Below, one piece after another: positions 1-10,700 of a stretch of 64,000 bases of DNA (the stretch's first letter is position 1; each line of letters opens with the position of its first letter). The DNA comes from Anisus vortex (Eukaryota; Mollusca; Gastropoda; Planorbidae). Position numbers and translations under genes: made by a program. The stretch spans positions 17,422,079 to 17,486,078 of the forward strand of contig OX421495.1 in assembly GCA_949126835.1 (NCBI GenBank), read 5' to 3'. The notes under the pieces are model-generated. The model was not told the origin of the DNA. It was given only the letters and a program-made list of their open reading frames with translations, and ran no database searches.

Positions 1-1450
1 TTCAAATACTTTAAAAAAAAAAAATGAAATTTGAAACATTACGTAACCTTTTTTTTTCATCACTTGCAATTTATTGTGGATAAACAAGTGTTCACTGTCT
101 AGGTTTTTATGTTAATGTAAGTCAAAACCAACATTTCTGTTTAAATGTCTATTTGTATGTTGTTCTTCACTGTGGTGAAGAAGAAAATATTTTATTTTTT
201 GAAATGAATTGTTTTTTTTTTGTCTGTATTGTTAAATAGAAAAAAAATTATATGAAACCAATGCTGTTCATTTATTTTTAACTCCATTGAAGTACACCAA
301 ATGTCATTAGAACATCTAGTTCATATAGGAACCAGCTGTACTTTTGAGCTGCTTTCCTTTCCTTCATTGTTTTGCATGTATCCTAACTGTTTATACAAAC
401 TTGTGTGAATATCCCACTTGTTTATATAACATGTGCTTGCTATGGATTAGTGATTTAGTCCTGACCTAGGGTTATTATTTTTTTTTTTTAAGAAATGTTT
501 TCTTTGAACAAACAATAACGTGTTTGACTTGGGTTGCCATTAGTAATTTCCGATCTATAGCAGCCACCCAAGAATATAACATTATTGTGACATAATGCAT
601 AGTTTGCTTTTAAACCTATTTTTAAATATTTCTTTTTAAACAGAATTAAATATCCACATTGCTTTTAACATTTCTAGTAGCTACTGTTTTGTACGTTTAG
701 TGCCAGAAAATATGATACAAAAGTTGTTTTTGTTTTCATAATTTTCTTGCATATATTGTCATTTGCTGTAGTTTTATGTATTGTACATTTGTTTATTGAA
801 AAAAAAACAACTTCAAGGCAACTAGTTTCACAATGTATTTTTTAGTATTGTTCCAATATTGCTTAGAAAAATTTACAAAAGGGGCTTCAGAAAGTCCACT
901 AATAAGTTCATACATTGTGCTAAGTTAGTTTAATTAGTAGCAACTTACATTTCCTGATAAGACAGTCTATGTTATATTTTTTTTCATTGCTCATATGAAT
1001 TGGATACCAGGCACAAATACATTTTGGGACTTTTTCTTTTTCTTACATTAATTGTGCTAATTATTTTTTAAGTTGTTTTTTTTTTGTGTAAGGGTTTTCA
1101 GCTAAATGTACAGATAATGTTATTACTTGTATTTTCTGCTATGAAATATTTGTTGTGAACATTTTCCATTTATTTTTTGGTATGAATTAGTGATGTTTTT
1201 TTTGTTGTTGTTTGTGTTTGTTAACACACATAAACTGAAACATTATTTGAAATAATATCAACTTGAAATGGTGATATGTGGATGTGTGTCTAACCAACCT
1301 TAGTGTTCTTGTACTTGCTGTTGAACGCTCTCATGTCAGTTTTGTGTTCTGATTATTATTCACATTGTCATAACATTTTAAAGTTGAATGTTTTAAGTAG
1401 AAAAATTATCTGTTTATCAAAGTTCAAATAAAAAATTTTCAATTTAAAAT
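1..1450 (+). other. Probable 3' UTR of an upstream plus-strand gene
   Basis: The stretch has no open frame of note. It is T-rich with short G-containing motifs, like a long 3' UTR, and ends with a canonical AATAAA at 1427-1432 followed by T-rich sequence from about 1452. A plus-strand gene ending just left of the window would explain it. The upstream coding part is outside the window, so this is inference; it could also be ordinary AT-rich intergenic DNA. Confidence 0.3.
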
Positions 1451-2439
1451 GATTTTTTCTTTTTTAAACAATTTGTTTACTACAGTATGTAAACAAAACA
1501 TTTTAATTAAGGGATGACAAAACAAAAAATGTAAGAATAAAGATTGGCTTTCTAAGACTGCAATTGCTTTTTACAATTACAATCAAATGTTTCTAATGCA
1601 AAGGGAATGCTAAATATAAATTTATTTCTGATTGTTGTAGTTAAAAAAAGATATGTGTGAATATAAGTCAAATGTTAAAGACTTCTTTAGCCTAATAAAT
1701 TATTTGTACTACCTGGTATTCCAAGTACACATTGCAAGAAAAGGATCAGAAAGAAATGTAGGGTCGTAAATATTTTTGAAGGATCTGTTTCAATGAAATA
1801 TGTTTTAAATGACGTTGAAAACGTATCAAAGATGTAGATTTGGAGAAGAATAGATGATATTACCAGATACACAAGATTTGTCTGGCTTTCAGAAATTCCA
1901 TGACACCTTTTCTAAAAATGCCAGAAATAAGATTTGGTGACAAACTTAAAAAGAAAATGGTAAACGTGTATTATTTATATAACAAACATGAAAGAAATGG
2001 TCTTCTCCAAAATGTCTAGTATATTTCATTCTTGGTAAACAATAAATTATAACTACCGTCAATAATGCAAAGCACTAGGGGTAGTGAAAAGATGACTTGT
2101 AATGAATCCACATGTTTAATAAAAAATCAAAAAAATCATGCACCAATGTAACTTTGAAAAGAACATTAAACTAAAAGGCTACCAAACAATTTTTACTAGA
2201 ATGAGCATCTTATGTATGGAGCCCATCAACTAACAAAAACATTATAAAAATGATAACATAATTCAAGAAGGCTGCAAGTTCATTACAAATGAATATTCAA
2301 AACTGACAAGGGTAACACTAATAAATGATGAAACCTAAAAACACTAGATCACTAGAGTAAATAAGGGCAAAAAGCAAAGTACTTATAATAAATAAAACAT
2401 TTAATCTCAAACTTAGATATACAACAATAACCTATTACA

Positions 2440-2535
2440 ATGCCCAGAACAAACGCATATATGTTCTTATTCTTCTTGAGTGACATCAGGGCATGCAATG
2501 GGTTACCCAAACAACCAGAATAAATAAAATGTAAA
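2440..2535 (+). mobile_element. CR1/L2-like LINE 3' fragment
   Basis: This is a short remnant of the LINE family seen at 18740-19085, 43477-43770 and 56490-56565. The shared stretch encodes the end of a reverse transcriptase, of the kind reading R-x-Y-x-FFPS-x-x-x-W-x-LP in the better copy. Here the coding orientation is plus. It is too short and damaged to be functional. Confidence 0.5.
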
Positions 2536-2734
2536 ACCTTACATAAAATAAAATGCAAGACTAGTCTCAAACATAGATTAATGTAGGCTGCAATAATCTT
2601 TTGTATAGAAGTAGGGTCTACAACATATAAGATAAGAGATAAATTAAAAATATTTCATTAACAGTAGATCATAACTACAGATGTGTTACTTCATGGAAGC
2701 AAAAGATACTATTACTATTATGTTTATTGGCAAT

Positions 2735-2912
2735 ATGGGGCTTGGTGGGCCTAGACACAGCATGCTGAGCTGGCCTACTTGAAGGTCCCAGGTTTGAATC
2801 CTGGGGAAGGCTAGGATTTATTCTCAGTTCTCTCTGATGGATACCTGACAGTAGTAAGGCAGCAGGGCAATGTGCTGGCCACACATCCCCTTATATGCAG
2901 TGACCACAGAAG
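2735..2912 (+). mobile_element. tRNA-derived SINE copy, degenerate
   Basis: It carries a B-box-like GGTTTGAATCC followed by the family body, including TGCTGGCCACACA and the CACAGAA tail segment. Copies of the same body recur at 24236, 26686, 44803 and 58545 (plus) and at 14375 and 34450 (minus). The copy is diverged, so it is probably old. Confidence 0.7.
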
Positions 2913-2974
2913 CTTGTGTTACTTCACTTGCCCTAAAGGGATACTTACTTTATTAGTAGCAATAAAAATATTAA

Positions 2975-3045
2975 TAATAATAATGACATTTGTATAGCGC
3001 TGCCAACAAGCATAATGCAAGCTCAGAGCGCATTTAACATACAAC
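2975..3045. repeat. Short dispersed repeat (TATAGCGCT family)
   Basis: The segment resembles 51840-51905: both have TTTGTRTAGCGCT followed some 30 bp later by a CTCAG-GCGC stretch. Only these two fragments are seen, so the family is not defined further. Confidence 0.4.
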
Positions 3046-3506
3046 TCAGGACACGGATATAATCTATAGGCTAAGAGATAAAAAACTAAATAATGATTCA
3101 AAACTTTACAAACATGGAACAAATCAAACAACGAAAACAAAATAACCGACCTAACATATAAGTAAGACAGTAGGGCTCAAAGCATGTTATTATCATATTA
3201 TCATGTCATATATCATAAATACTTTGATAATTTGTTTAAAACTAAATGGTAATTACTTTTCATATTTAATTTTTGGATAAAGAAATTTCACAATAGAGAA
3301 CATGAGTTTCTTAAATTAGATAATAGAATTTACAATTTATGGCAATTATCAATTAGCTTTTGACTTAACAAAGAATGATTTTTATAAACTGTATTACGGT
3401 AATTAAAATTTATAAGATGATTATAGCAAATAAGTATTTGATCAGCAATGAATAGAAAAAAAATACAAGTCTTTAATGTTATATAATTACATTACAAACA
3501 TATTAT

Positions 3507-3512
3507 TTTATT
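3507..3512 (-). promoter_or_regulatory. Candidate poly(A) signal of TRAPPC6B
   Basis: AATAAA on the minus strand lies 227 bp downstream of the TRAPPC6B stop codon. Other AATAAA motifs lie further left, around 2390 for example, so the real end of the transcript is not decided. Confidence 0.4.
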
Positions 3513-3738
3513 AACAAAAGGATTAAAAATAATAAAAGCCATGAATCTCTGGCTCAGCTCCTGGTAGATTCATTCATGAGCAGTCACATTTCATCTTCTC
3601 ATTCTTTCTGTGAAACATTATAACTTGATACAACCAACTGTTCAAGCTGTATTTCCTGTCTTCAGTTCTGTCCTGTGCCATTCTCTATTTCATTGGTCCC
3701 CACAAAAAATATATCACACATAGGTTTACACTTGTGTA

Positions 3739-3770
3739 TCAGGATCTCTGTATTTGTATTTGGAATTTAC
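3739..3770 (-). CDS. TRAPPC6B: TRAPPC6B exon 6 (last)
   Basis: This 32-nt coding end completes the Cys codon split across the intron, then encodes KFQIQIQRS and a TGA stop at 3739-3741. The acceptor AG is 3771-3772. Human protein ends in KFQVMIQKL, which supports this tiny exon. Confidence 0.9.
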
Positions 3771-6356
3771 CTGTTTAAAAGACATAAAATAAAAACGTTA
3801 TAATCTGGTACAGTTTGGATCGGTCCAGATAGAAACAGAGAACACTTTTTCTTTTCTATCAAAAGTATGTTTACTCACAAGCAGGCATGGCACTGACTTC
3901 AGCTGTTACGATGCAGTTGATGCCCAGATTGGATAGAGCCCCTCTAATCATTCCACAAGGAAACGCCAGGTACTGTAGAAAAATGAGATGCCGGAGTTAT
4001 CCATAGGCTATAGTGAATTTTTTATTGAGTAAAGCCAATACAAAACTAAGTACAGTAAAAAAACAACCATTATAAACTTACTTTTGGTGCAGATTCCATG
4101 TACTGCTTCCCTGTTGACATCTGTACTAGAAATTTGAATTTATTATCTTGTAAAACATAGACACCCTGAGAAAAAATACATTGATATGACTGCTCTGATG
4201 ATTGATATTTAAAACAAAAAATGTGATAAAATTTAATTGAATATTTCAATAAATTTAATACCAAGATAACACAAAGCTACTAGCAAACGTTTTGAAGTCC
4301 TCCTTAAGTTTAGAGTCAATTGCATGGAAAAATTTCAAGTGCATTAAATTTTAAAAAAAAAAAAATTTTTTTAAATTAATGCAACATTTAAGTATTATAA
4401 AATTGGTTACAACCAGTTGCGTAACTAGTGGGGCCGGCCACAACAGGCACTGAACTGACACTCTTAACCTCTAAAACTAACATTTGAAAAAAGTGCCAAT
4501 ATCAACCCCAGGCGCCATTTTTCCTGGTTATGCCATTGGCTAAAGCCATTTCAAATTATTATGTATTAAAAATATTTTTAATGATAACAAGAACAAAAGC
4601 TTTTTTTTTAATTGAAGAAATGAAAATATAAGTATTAGGTTCATATAATAACTTTACCAGTAAAATCTGTTCACGTTTTGGGCAAGGATAGTTGGGCGTA
4701 AATAGGGTTGCCAAACATCCGGCAAAAGGAGGACATGTCCTCCTTTTTAGCCCTGTGTCCTCCGTCCGGCAGGCAAAGCTAAAAACCCTTTAAATGTCCG
4801 GCTTTTGTACGCCAAAGTTTATAAAAACCTTAGTGCACTTTTTATGGTCTTATTTACTGTCAATAAGTGTCTGGGTCGGGTAAAGCAAAACACTGGAGTA
4901 TTTAGCAGGCAATGTAATGAATTAGATTTTGTTATCTAATGTGTTGTTATGTTCATAATTGCATTAGATTTTTTTTTCTCAAAGTTTCCCAATTGCAAGG
5001 TGCTTTTCAGAGTTACTAAAAATGAAACATTTGTGAACTTTTTTTCTGTATCCCTGGACACAATGGTAATGTGGAAAGATTGTTCTCATTGATAAACGCT
5101 CAATTGACAAAGAAAAGAAACAGATTCTCAGTTAACTCTGTAAAGGGATATCATTCTTACAAAGTACAACATGAAAAATCTCACATGTAGCCTAAACAGT
5201 TTTATACATTTGTGCTTGCTAACAAGGATCTTCTGCAAAAAGTTGGCTCGTCAGAGAAATAAGTTGTATAATTGTATAATTAAGAAAGATGATTATGTAT
5301 AAACTGTAGAATTGACTGTTTAATTTTCAAATAATATAGATATAGTATTGTTGCATTTTGAAAAAAAAAAGTTAAAGTATTCATATATAATTTTTTTAAC
5401 AATACTTTTTTCTTGGTTAATTTACTAATAGATAATTATTGGCAACCATTGTAGTAAAATTGTACTCATTGCTGATTAAATTAATTGAAAAAATTTCAAT
5501 GATTTAATGAAACACTCAATGTGCCCTCCTTTTGGTTCCCATGTGTCCTCCTTAGTATCTCTCTGTCCTCCTTTTGGTACCCAAGTATCTGGCAACCCTA
5601 GGCGTAAAGTAGTTGTCATGAAAAAGTTAACATTATTTACACTTACACCTTAACTTTTTGGAAGCTAACTCCTTTTTTAGATTTGTCATGCAGGCACTAA
5701 AATATGTCAAGCCCCAATCAGGAGTGATCATTCCCACAAAAAGTTTTTAAAAAGCTTTACCGGTATATTGTTTTCTAGCATTAGTGAGATCTGGAGGGAA
5801 GATGTTTTGAAAAAGTCATAAAAGTCTATTATAACCAACCTGGTGATTTGTCCTCAAATTATCTATCTGTTTCTTATAAACAAGATTCCAGAGATCTTTA
5901 CATAAGAACTTCATAGTGTCCAGCTCATCTTTAAATCTAGAACATTCTTTAGTTAGCCTAGATGTAAGATTAAATGAAAATTTTAGAAATTAAAACATCA
6001 CCATAACTGAATGTTATTTTAGAACAAAAAAGAAATATTTTATAAAATTTAAATTGAATAACTTTTTACTAATTTTATAAGTTTAATAATATATTCAGAG
6101 ATATTTCTATTAATTAATGGGTAGGCTAACTTTATTTGCTAATAAAAGCAAAAAAATAATTAATAAATATTTTAGATTTTTGTTTGTTAAGAAAATATTT
6201 TAGCAAAGAAAAAAAAAATTTATATAATCAAATATATATATTTAACCTTTCAATAAGACTTTGACCAACTCTAAATCCTAATGCCTCTAATTTAGATATG
6301 CCTTGTTCCTGAAAACAAAGAAATTTATTAAAACATAGTTTTACAAATTGAAGTCT

Positions 6357-6400
<44 letters not shown>

Positions 6401-7323
6401 AGTGATGCATTGCTTTTCTACATTGCTTTTCTAGCAAAAATATCGGAATAAAAAACTTCTATTGCCCTCCTGCCGTTTACTATTTCTTCACACTTATTAG
6501 CCTAATTGTTTAGATCGGAGGGTAGGCCATAAAGTTGGCGATCCAGTATAATCTATGATTTTAATGGCAGGCTGTTTTTGGATGAATGAATGTGTGTCAT
6601 ACAAACGAACGACTAATTTCTATTTTATGTTTTTGATTTATTAAATTTATTATTATAACAATAACAAGTAACATTGTTATGATTGTTCTTGACTCTTGAC
6701 CTTCCCCTTCTGCCTTCTCCATGACAACAATTGTCAAACTCTCATCCCCTACTCACTACTCTTTGGCTTTGGGGTGGACACCTACCTTAAATTTTGCTGA
6801 TTATATTCAGCCCTAAAATCTAAATTACACAGTTATTGAGTTATAGTATAGTTATTGTGAACTCTAGTCTAGTTATAATCGTTCTTTCCACTGCCACCCT
6901 CCCATCAATTTTCAACAGTCAACTGATGAATGAGTACAACTACTACTAACTACTGTACTACAGTGTACACTCACTACTAACTAGTAAGACGAGTACTAGT
7001 AGTAGTGGGGCTAAGTTAAAGTTATAACTAAATAGTAGGCCTAAGGCCTAAGACTAAGTATAAAGTAACAAGTAGTAGTACTAGACTAGTCACTACTAGT
7101 AGTAGTAGTACTAGTAGTAGTAAGTAGTACTAGAACTAGAACTTAGAAGTAGAACTTAGTCACTTAGTGTAGAAGTTAGAAGTCTAGATAGAGAATTAAT
7201 AGAATAGAACTATGGACCCAAAATTACAATACACAAGCTAACCTTTTCTTCGTTAGATGATTCTTTGTGAATATGATCAACCATTTCCATGTGCAAAAAC
7301 TCAAATATTACTTCATCTGCCAT
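3739..7323 (-). CDS. TRAPPC6B: TRAPPC6B, trafficking protein particle complex subunit 6B (six exons)
   Basis: Coding sequence is complement(join(3739..3770, 3879..3972, 4082..4165, 5840..5957, 6247..6308, 7243..7323)), 471 nt giving 156 aa. All junctions are GT-AG and all phases close. The protein belongs to the Bet3/TRAPPC6 family, small alpha/beta subunits of the TRAPP tethering complex that acts in ER-Golgi and Golgi traffic and supports Rab1 activation. Recognisable family segments run in order: MADE at the start, LGFRVGQSLIER (36-48), SRFKDELDTMKFLCKDLW (53-70), QIDNLRTNHQGVYVLQDNKF, STGKQY, and the C-terminal GALSNLGIN / VTAEVS / PACKFQ end. Human TRAPPC6B is 158 aa, so the length fits. 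Start chosen by homology to MADE; it lies 357 bp from the divergent PNN start, implying a shared promoter. TRAPPC6A is the alternative name, but N- and C-terminal similarity favours 6B. Confidence 0.95.
3879..3972 (-). CDS. TRAPPC6B: TRAPPC6B exon 5
   Basis: Residues 116-147. Acceptor AG at 3973-3974, donor GTGAGT read from 3878. It encodes the conserved CGMIRGALSNLGINC and VTAEVS stretch of the Bet3 fold. Confidence 0.93.
4082..4165 (-). CDS. TRAPPC6B: TRAPPC6B exon 4
   Basis: Exactly 28 codons in phase 0, with donor GTAAGT read from 4081. It encodes GVYVLQDNKFKFLVQM and STGKQYMES, close to the vertebrate protein. Confidence 0.94.
4418..4556. mobile_element. Degenerate short DNA-transposon remnant
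   Basis: The ends resemble the CAGTGGCGTAGCTAG-type termini of the element at 45886-46074: TTGCGTAACTAGTGG on the left and a TTATGCCATTG end on the right. No target-site duplication is left. It lies in TRAPPC6B intron 4, counted 5' to 3' from 5957 to 3972 as the fourth to second exons are passed. Confidence 0.3.
4703..5600. mobile_element. Non-autonomous hAT-like element, 898 bp
   Basis: The ends form imperfect inverted repeats beginning TAGGGTTGCCA on both strands. A perfect 8-bp direct repeat GGCGTAAA flanks it (4695-4702 and 5601-5608), the target-site duplication length of hAT elements. The interior has GTCCTCCTTTT-type repeats near both ends and no transposase frame. It sits between the fourth (4082-4165) and third (5840-5957) coding exons of TRAPPC6B. 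Confidence 0.85.
5840..5957 (-). CDS. TRAPPC6B: TRAPPC6B exon 3
   Basis: Residues 48-87. The first base completes an Arg codon started in exon 2. It encodes CSRFKDELDTMKFLCKDLW and KKQIDNLRTNHQ, the most conserved helices of the family. Acceptor TAG ends at 5958; donor is GTTGGT. Confidence 0.95.
6247..6308 (-). CDS. TRAPPC6B: TRAPPC6B exon 2
   Basis: Residues 28-47 plus two bases. It encodes EQGISKLEALGFRVGQSLIE, matching the vertebrate LENMGFRVGQGLIER region. Acceptor TTTCAG, donor GTTAAA. Confidence 0.93.
6358..6398. repeat. Poly(A) 41 (poly(T) on the gene strand)
   Basis: A pure 41-base A run. Read on the TRAPPC6B strand it is a T41 tract ending about 50 bp upstream of the exon 2 acceptor. 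Confidence 0.95.
7030..7150. repeat. TAG/TAC-rich simple sequence
   Basis: Cryptic trinucleotide repeat of ACTAGTAGTAG type in TRAPPC6B intron 1. Similar CTAG-rich simple sequence recurs at 7880-8170 in PNN intron 1, on the other side of the shared promoter. Confidence 0.7.
7243..7323 (-). CDS. TRAPPC6B: TRAPPC6B exon 1 coding part
   Basis: Residues 1-27, starting MADEVIFEFLHMEMVDHI, phase 0 at the donor GTTAGC. The ATG is at 7321-7323. The family's usual N-terminus, MADE, fixes the start. Confidence 0.93.
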
Positions 7324-7680
7324 GATCAGCAGACTTTTCCCTTCTCATTTGTTTTGATATATATAATTTATAGGCTGCTTATCTCTTTACTTTAAAATTT
7401 TAACAATAATAGTGTTAATAGCAAAATGACAACTCGTTGCTCTCTTAAAAAATCTAGATATCAAATTTAAATGAAATAAAATTATAATTATGTATTTTTA
7501 AGTCTTAAATATTTTAGTATAATATCTTTATTCAATCTATATATTTTTTTTTAATATAGGACATGACACTGAGAAATAATCTTGTGCGTTTGAGACCAAT
7601 GAGTTTATTTAGCAGAGAGGAAGTGATATTGGTCTATTAACACATTATCTCTTTATGCTGACAATTAACAAACTTGCAAC
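7324..7680. promoter_or_regulatory. Shared bidirectional promoter of TRAPPC6B and PNN
   Basis: The 357 bp between the two divergent start codons must hold both 5' UTRs and both promoters. It is AT-rich with no CpG island visible and no convincing TATA box at a fixed distance. The role is inferred from position; transcription starts are not known. Confidence 0.7.
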
Positions 7681-7799
7681 ATGGCAGAATTAAGTGGAGT
7701 AGAAGTATTGCAAAGTGAAATAGAAAAATCAAAGGACAAACTTCGTACTTATAATGAAAATATTAAAAAATTAACAGGACGAGATCCGAATCGTCCAGG
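7681..7799 (+). CDS. PNN: PNN exon 1 coding part
   Basis: Residues 1-39 plus two bases. It encodes MAELSGVEVLQSEIEKSK and NIKKLTGRDPNRP; donor GTAAGT at 7800. Confidence 0.94.
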
Positions 7800-10700
7800 G
7801 TAAGTATTCCTATTTATTTTTAGAGGTTGCAACTGTTTAGTAAAGTATGTAGGGCCTATGTAGGATTGTGATTGTACTAAATTGTAGGCTAACGCCAGTA
7901 ACGACTAGGAGTAGGCCGCCACTTGGTCTAGAGGGCTAGGGCCACTAGATCTAGGGTGACTAGGCGACTAAACTAAGAGTCCACTAAGTCACAGTCAAGT
8001 CTAAACTAGTGACTTTTAGTAGGCTTAGGCTGCGGGCTAATCAATGATGATGATTCAATGAGTAGCGTAGCCTAAAACGATCAATGTAGAATGTAGAGAG
8101 TAGTTCTAGTTGAGTAGTGCACTGGCTTCACTGACTACTGACAGCAGTAGTTCATTAGGCTACTCAGTTCCTCAGCCTCAGTCACCCTGTGCCAGCTTGT
8201 GGCCTGTGGCTTGCCTTAAATTTTAAATATGAACAATGAGGTCTATGCACATTTCCTTAGAGATAGAGACAGAAAATCAATCACGTGATACTATGACTAT
8301 GTAAACTAAAAAAAAATGGCTGATTTTACATTGATCTTAATGCCCTTAATGGCACCTATGCTTATTAAAAATTTTAATTTTTCACATATCCTTGAATATT
8401 GAGATATTATAAATGATGCTCATGGAAGCAACAATGATTATAGACATACAATTATTAAAGGACAACACCTATTTGTTGATCTTTCAAACTAATTTCAAAG
8501 GAAATCGATGGAAAGATTTTAGATTATTTACATGATAATTTAGAGGTATAATTTGCGCACCCAACAGAAGCGCAGTAAGTGCCCATCTCATTCAATTCAT
8601 TATTTATCAAATATATCTAACAATCATCATGTGACCGGAAAAGACTTCTGCATAGACTTCATTAAATGCCTTAATTACATTTTGAATGAGACTCTATAGT
8701 GTTACTCTAGATTACTCAAGAAGTTTTATAACAAGTTGGGATTATTAAAAATTAAAAGGCTACAAATTAATACTATTAATTAATTATTAATTGCACACAA
8801 AGTGACAAACTTCTTGACTGAGACTGGGCTCATGATGAAGGTTAACCCTTCCCGTACCAATATACTTTCCTGCTATGCACACCTTCAATACCGGCCATAA
8901 TTTTATTTAATCCCCATGGCCTGAGACTTTATTTATTTTTTTTACTTTTTTTGTTGGTGAAAAGTGATAATAACATATAGAGAGTAAATTGCTTGAAACA
9001 TAATAAATTACTTTATTAGAATACTAAAAAATACTCAAATTCTTTAACCCTTTACCGGGCATTGCGGCCGAAAACGTCTGTTGCCGATATGGGCAAAACG
9101 CCAGAAAACGTCAGTGACAATTTATATAGTTCAGGCTGCTTTCTCATTTAGTCCGAGATCTCGGGAGCATTCCGTTTGTTTATTTCCGGTTTATATAATG
9201 TCTGAAGTATCTCTAGTAAATTTTTCATCGCTGTAAGTTTATTTTTTCAAATTTTAAACATTTTTTTTCGCGAAGTGGTGTGATGGAGCCGTTGGGTGTT
9301 AGTTAGGCGTTCTTCTGGTTTAGTTTAATGGGCATTTAAGTTCGGGGAATTTTTTAATCGGGTGAAGTTAAGTTTGATAGTGACATCAATAGTGGCCTAC
9401 TTTCGATTTTTACGACAGTGAAAAAAGATATATTGAAAGTTGTGAGTCTGATCTTGAAGTAGACGGGAGGGACCTTCGGGAGACCCCCCCCCCCTATTGG
9501 GTGGAAAATATAACAAATTAAATAAAAATAGAAGAATTTAGGGAACAAACTGGCCCCAATGGGCCTGTGGCTAATCAGTCTCAGTTAAGCTACTTTCAAT
9601 CAATTGTTTGAAGAAGTAACAATGGATAAAATAGCTTCTCAAAGAAATAAATACGGGCGTCAAAAAATCCTAAAAAATCTTGCCCGCACAGAACTAGAAA
9701 ATGGAAAAACGTCTGCCCAGTAAAAGGTTAAAAAACGACTAAAAATGTTTGTATATTATTTTAACATATATTTTGAAACATAAAGTCTATTTCTATGAAC
9801 TATTTCTAGGGTGAAGCGTATGTTAAGTGGTGAAGGAGTAGAGAGAGAAGAAGATGGCTACACTGGAAGGACTGCTAGAGGTAGAGGAAGACTGTTTGGT
9901 TTGGCCAGGTAATAATTTACCTATTACTGTTAATGCTGACATGGATATTATGTTTTAAAATATATTACAGTAGAAGTCTGCTAATCCGGAACGCTCGGGA
10001 CCGGCTCAGTGCCGCACTACCAAAAATTCCGGTCTATCGGGCGGTGCCCCTTCTTTTTTTTTTGTGTAGGCTTTGCTGTACTTTGTTTTTTTCACTACAT
10101 ACATACATAAATCGTAATTATAAGAACAATTAGGTTAATAATTAAACTACAAATACAGTATGCAAATACAACAAAGTTTATTTTACATTTCATATAATGT
10201 ATGTACACGTACATACTGTAAAACATATTTCACTTAGATTTTAAAAAGTCACGAATGTCTTTTTGTTTTCTTGACTTTTGGCGTTTAGTTAAAAAATTTT
10301 TTCTAATGATATGGAAATCAATAATTTCTGAAGCACTGTAGTTAGTACTAGCCTCAGCAAAAGAGAAGACGCTTCGTGATTGATTAACTGTGCTGCACTG
10401 CACCTGTATTTAATTTTGTTGTGACAGCTGAGACTAGCCGGACGCTAATTGTTTCCGAACAATACCTGAGCGCTTCCGGATTATCCCGACATACCCCGAA
10501 AACTTCTTAATAGCTCTCAATCGTTTTTATTTGCTTAAAAGACACACTTTTGGAGAAAACCAAAATTTTTACAATTTTCCGGAGCGATGCAGGACTATCG
10601 GGCATTCCGGACTGTTGGATGCCGGACTAATGGACTTCTACTGTACTGACATTTCTGCTAAATGATAGCTTTTCAAATATTATTTGTGCTTTGCTTGAAA

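Noticed and set aside
6228..6437. 69-aa frame with a polyphenylalanine run
   Set aside because: It reads through the T41 intron tract; only the EQGISKLEALGFRVGQ part is a real exon.
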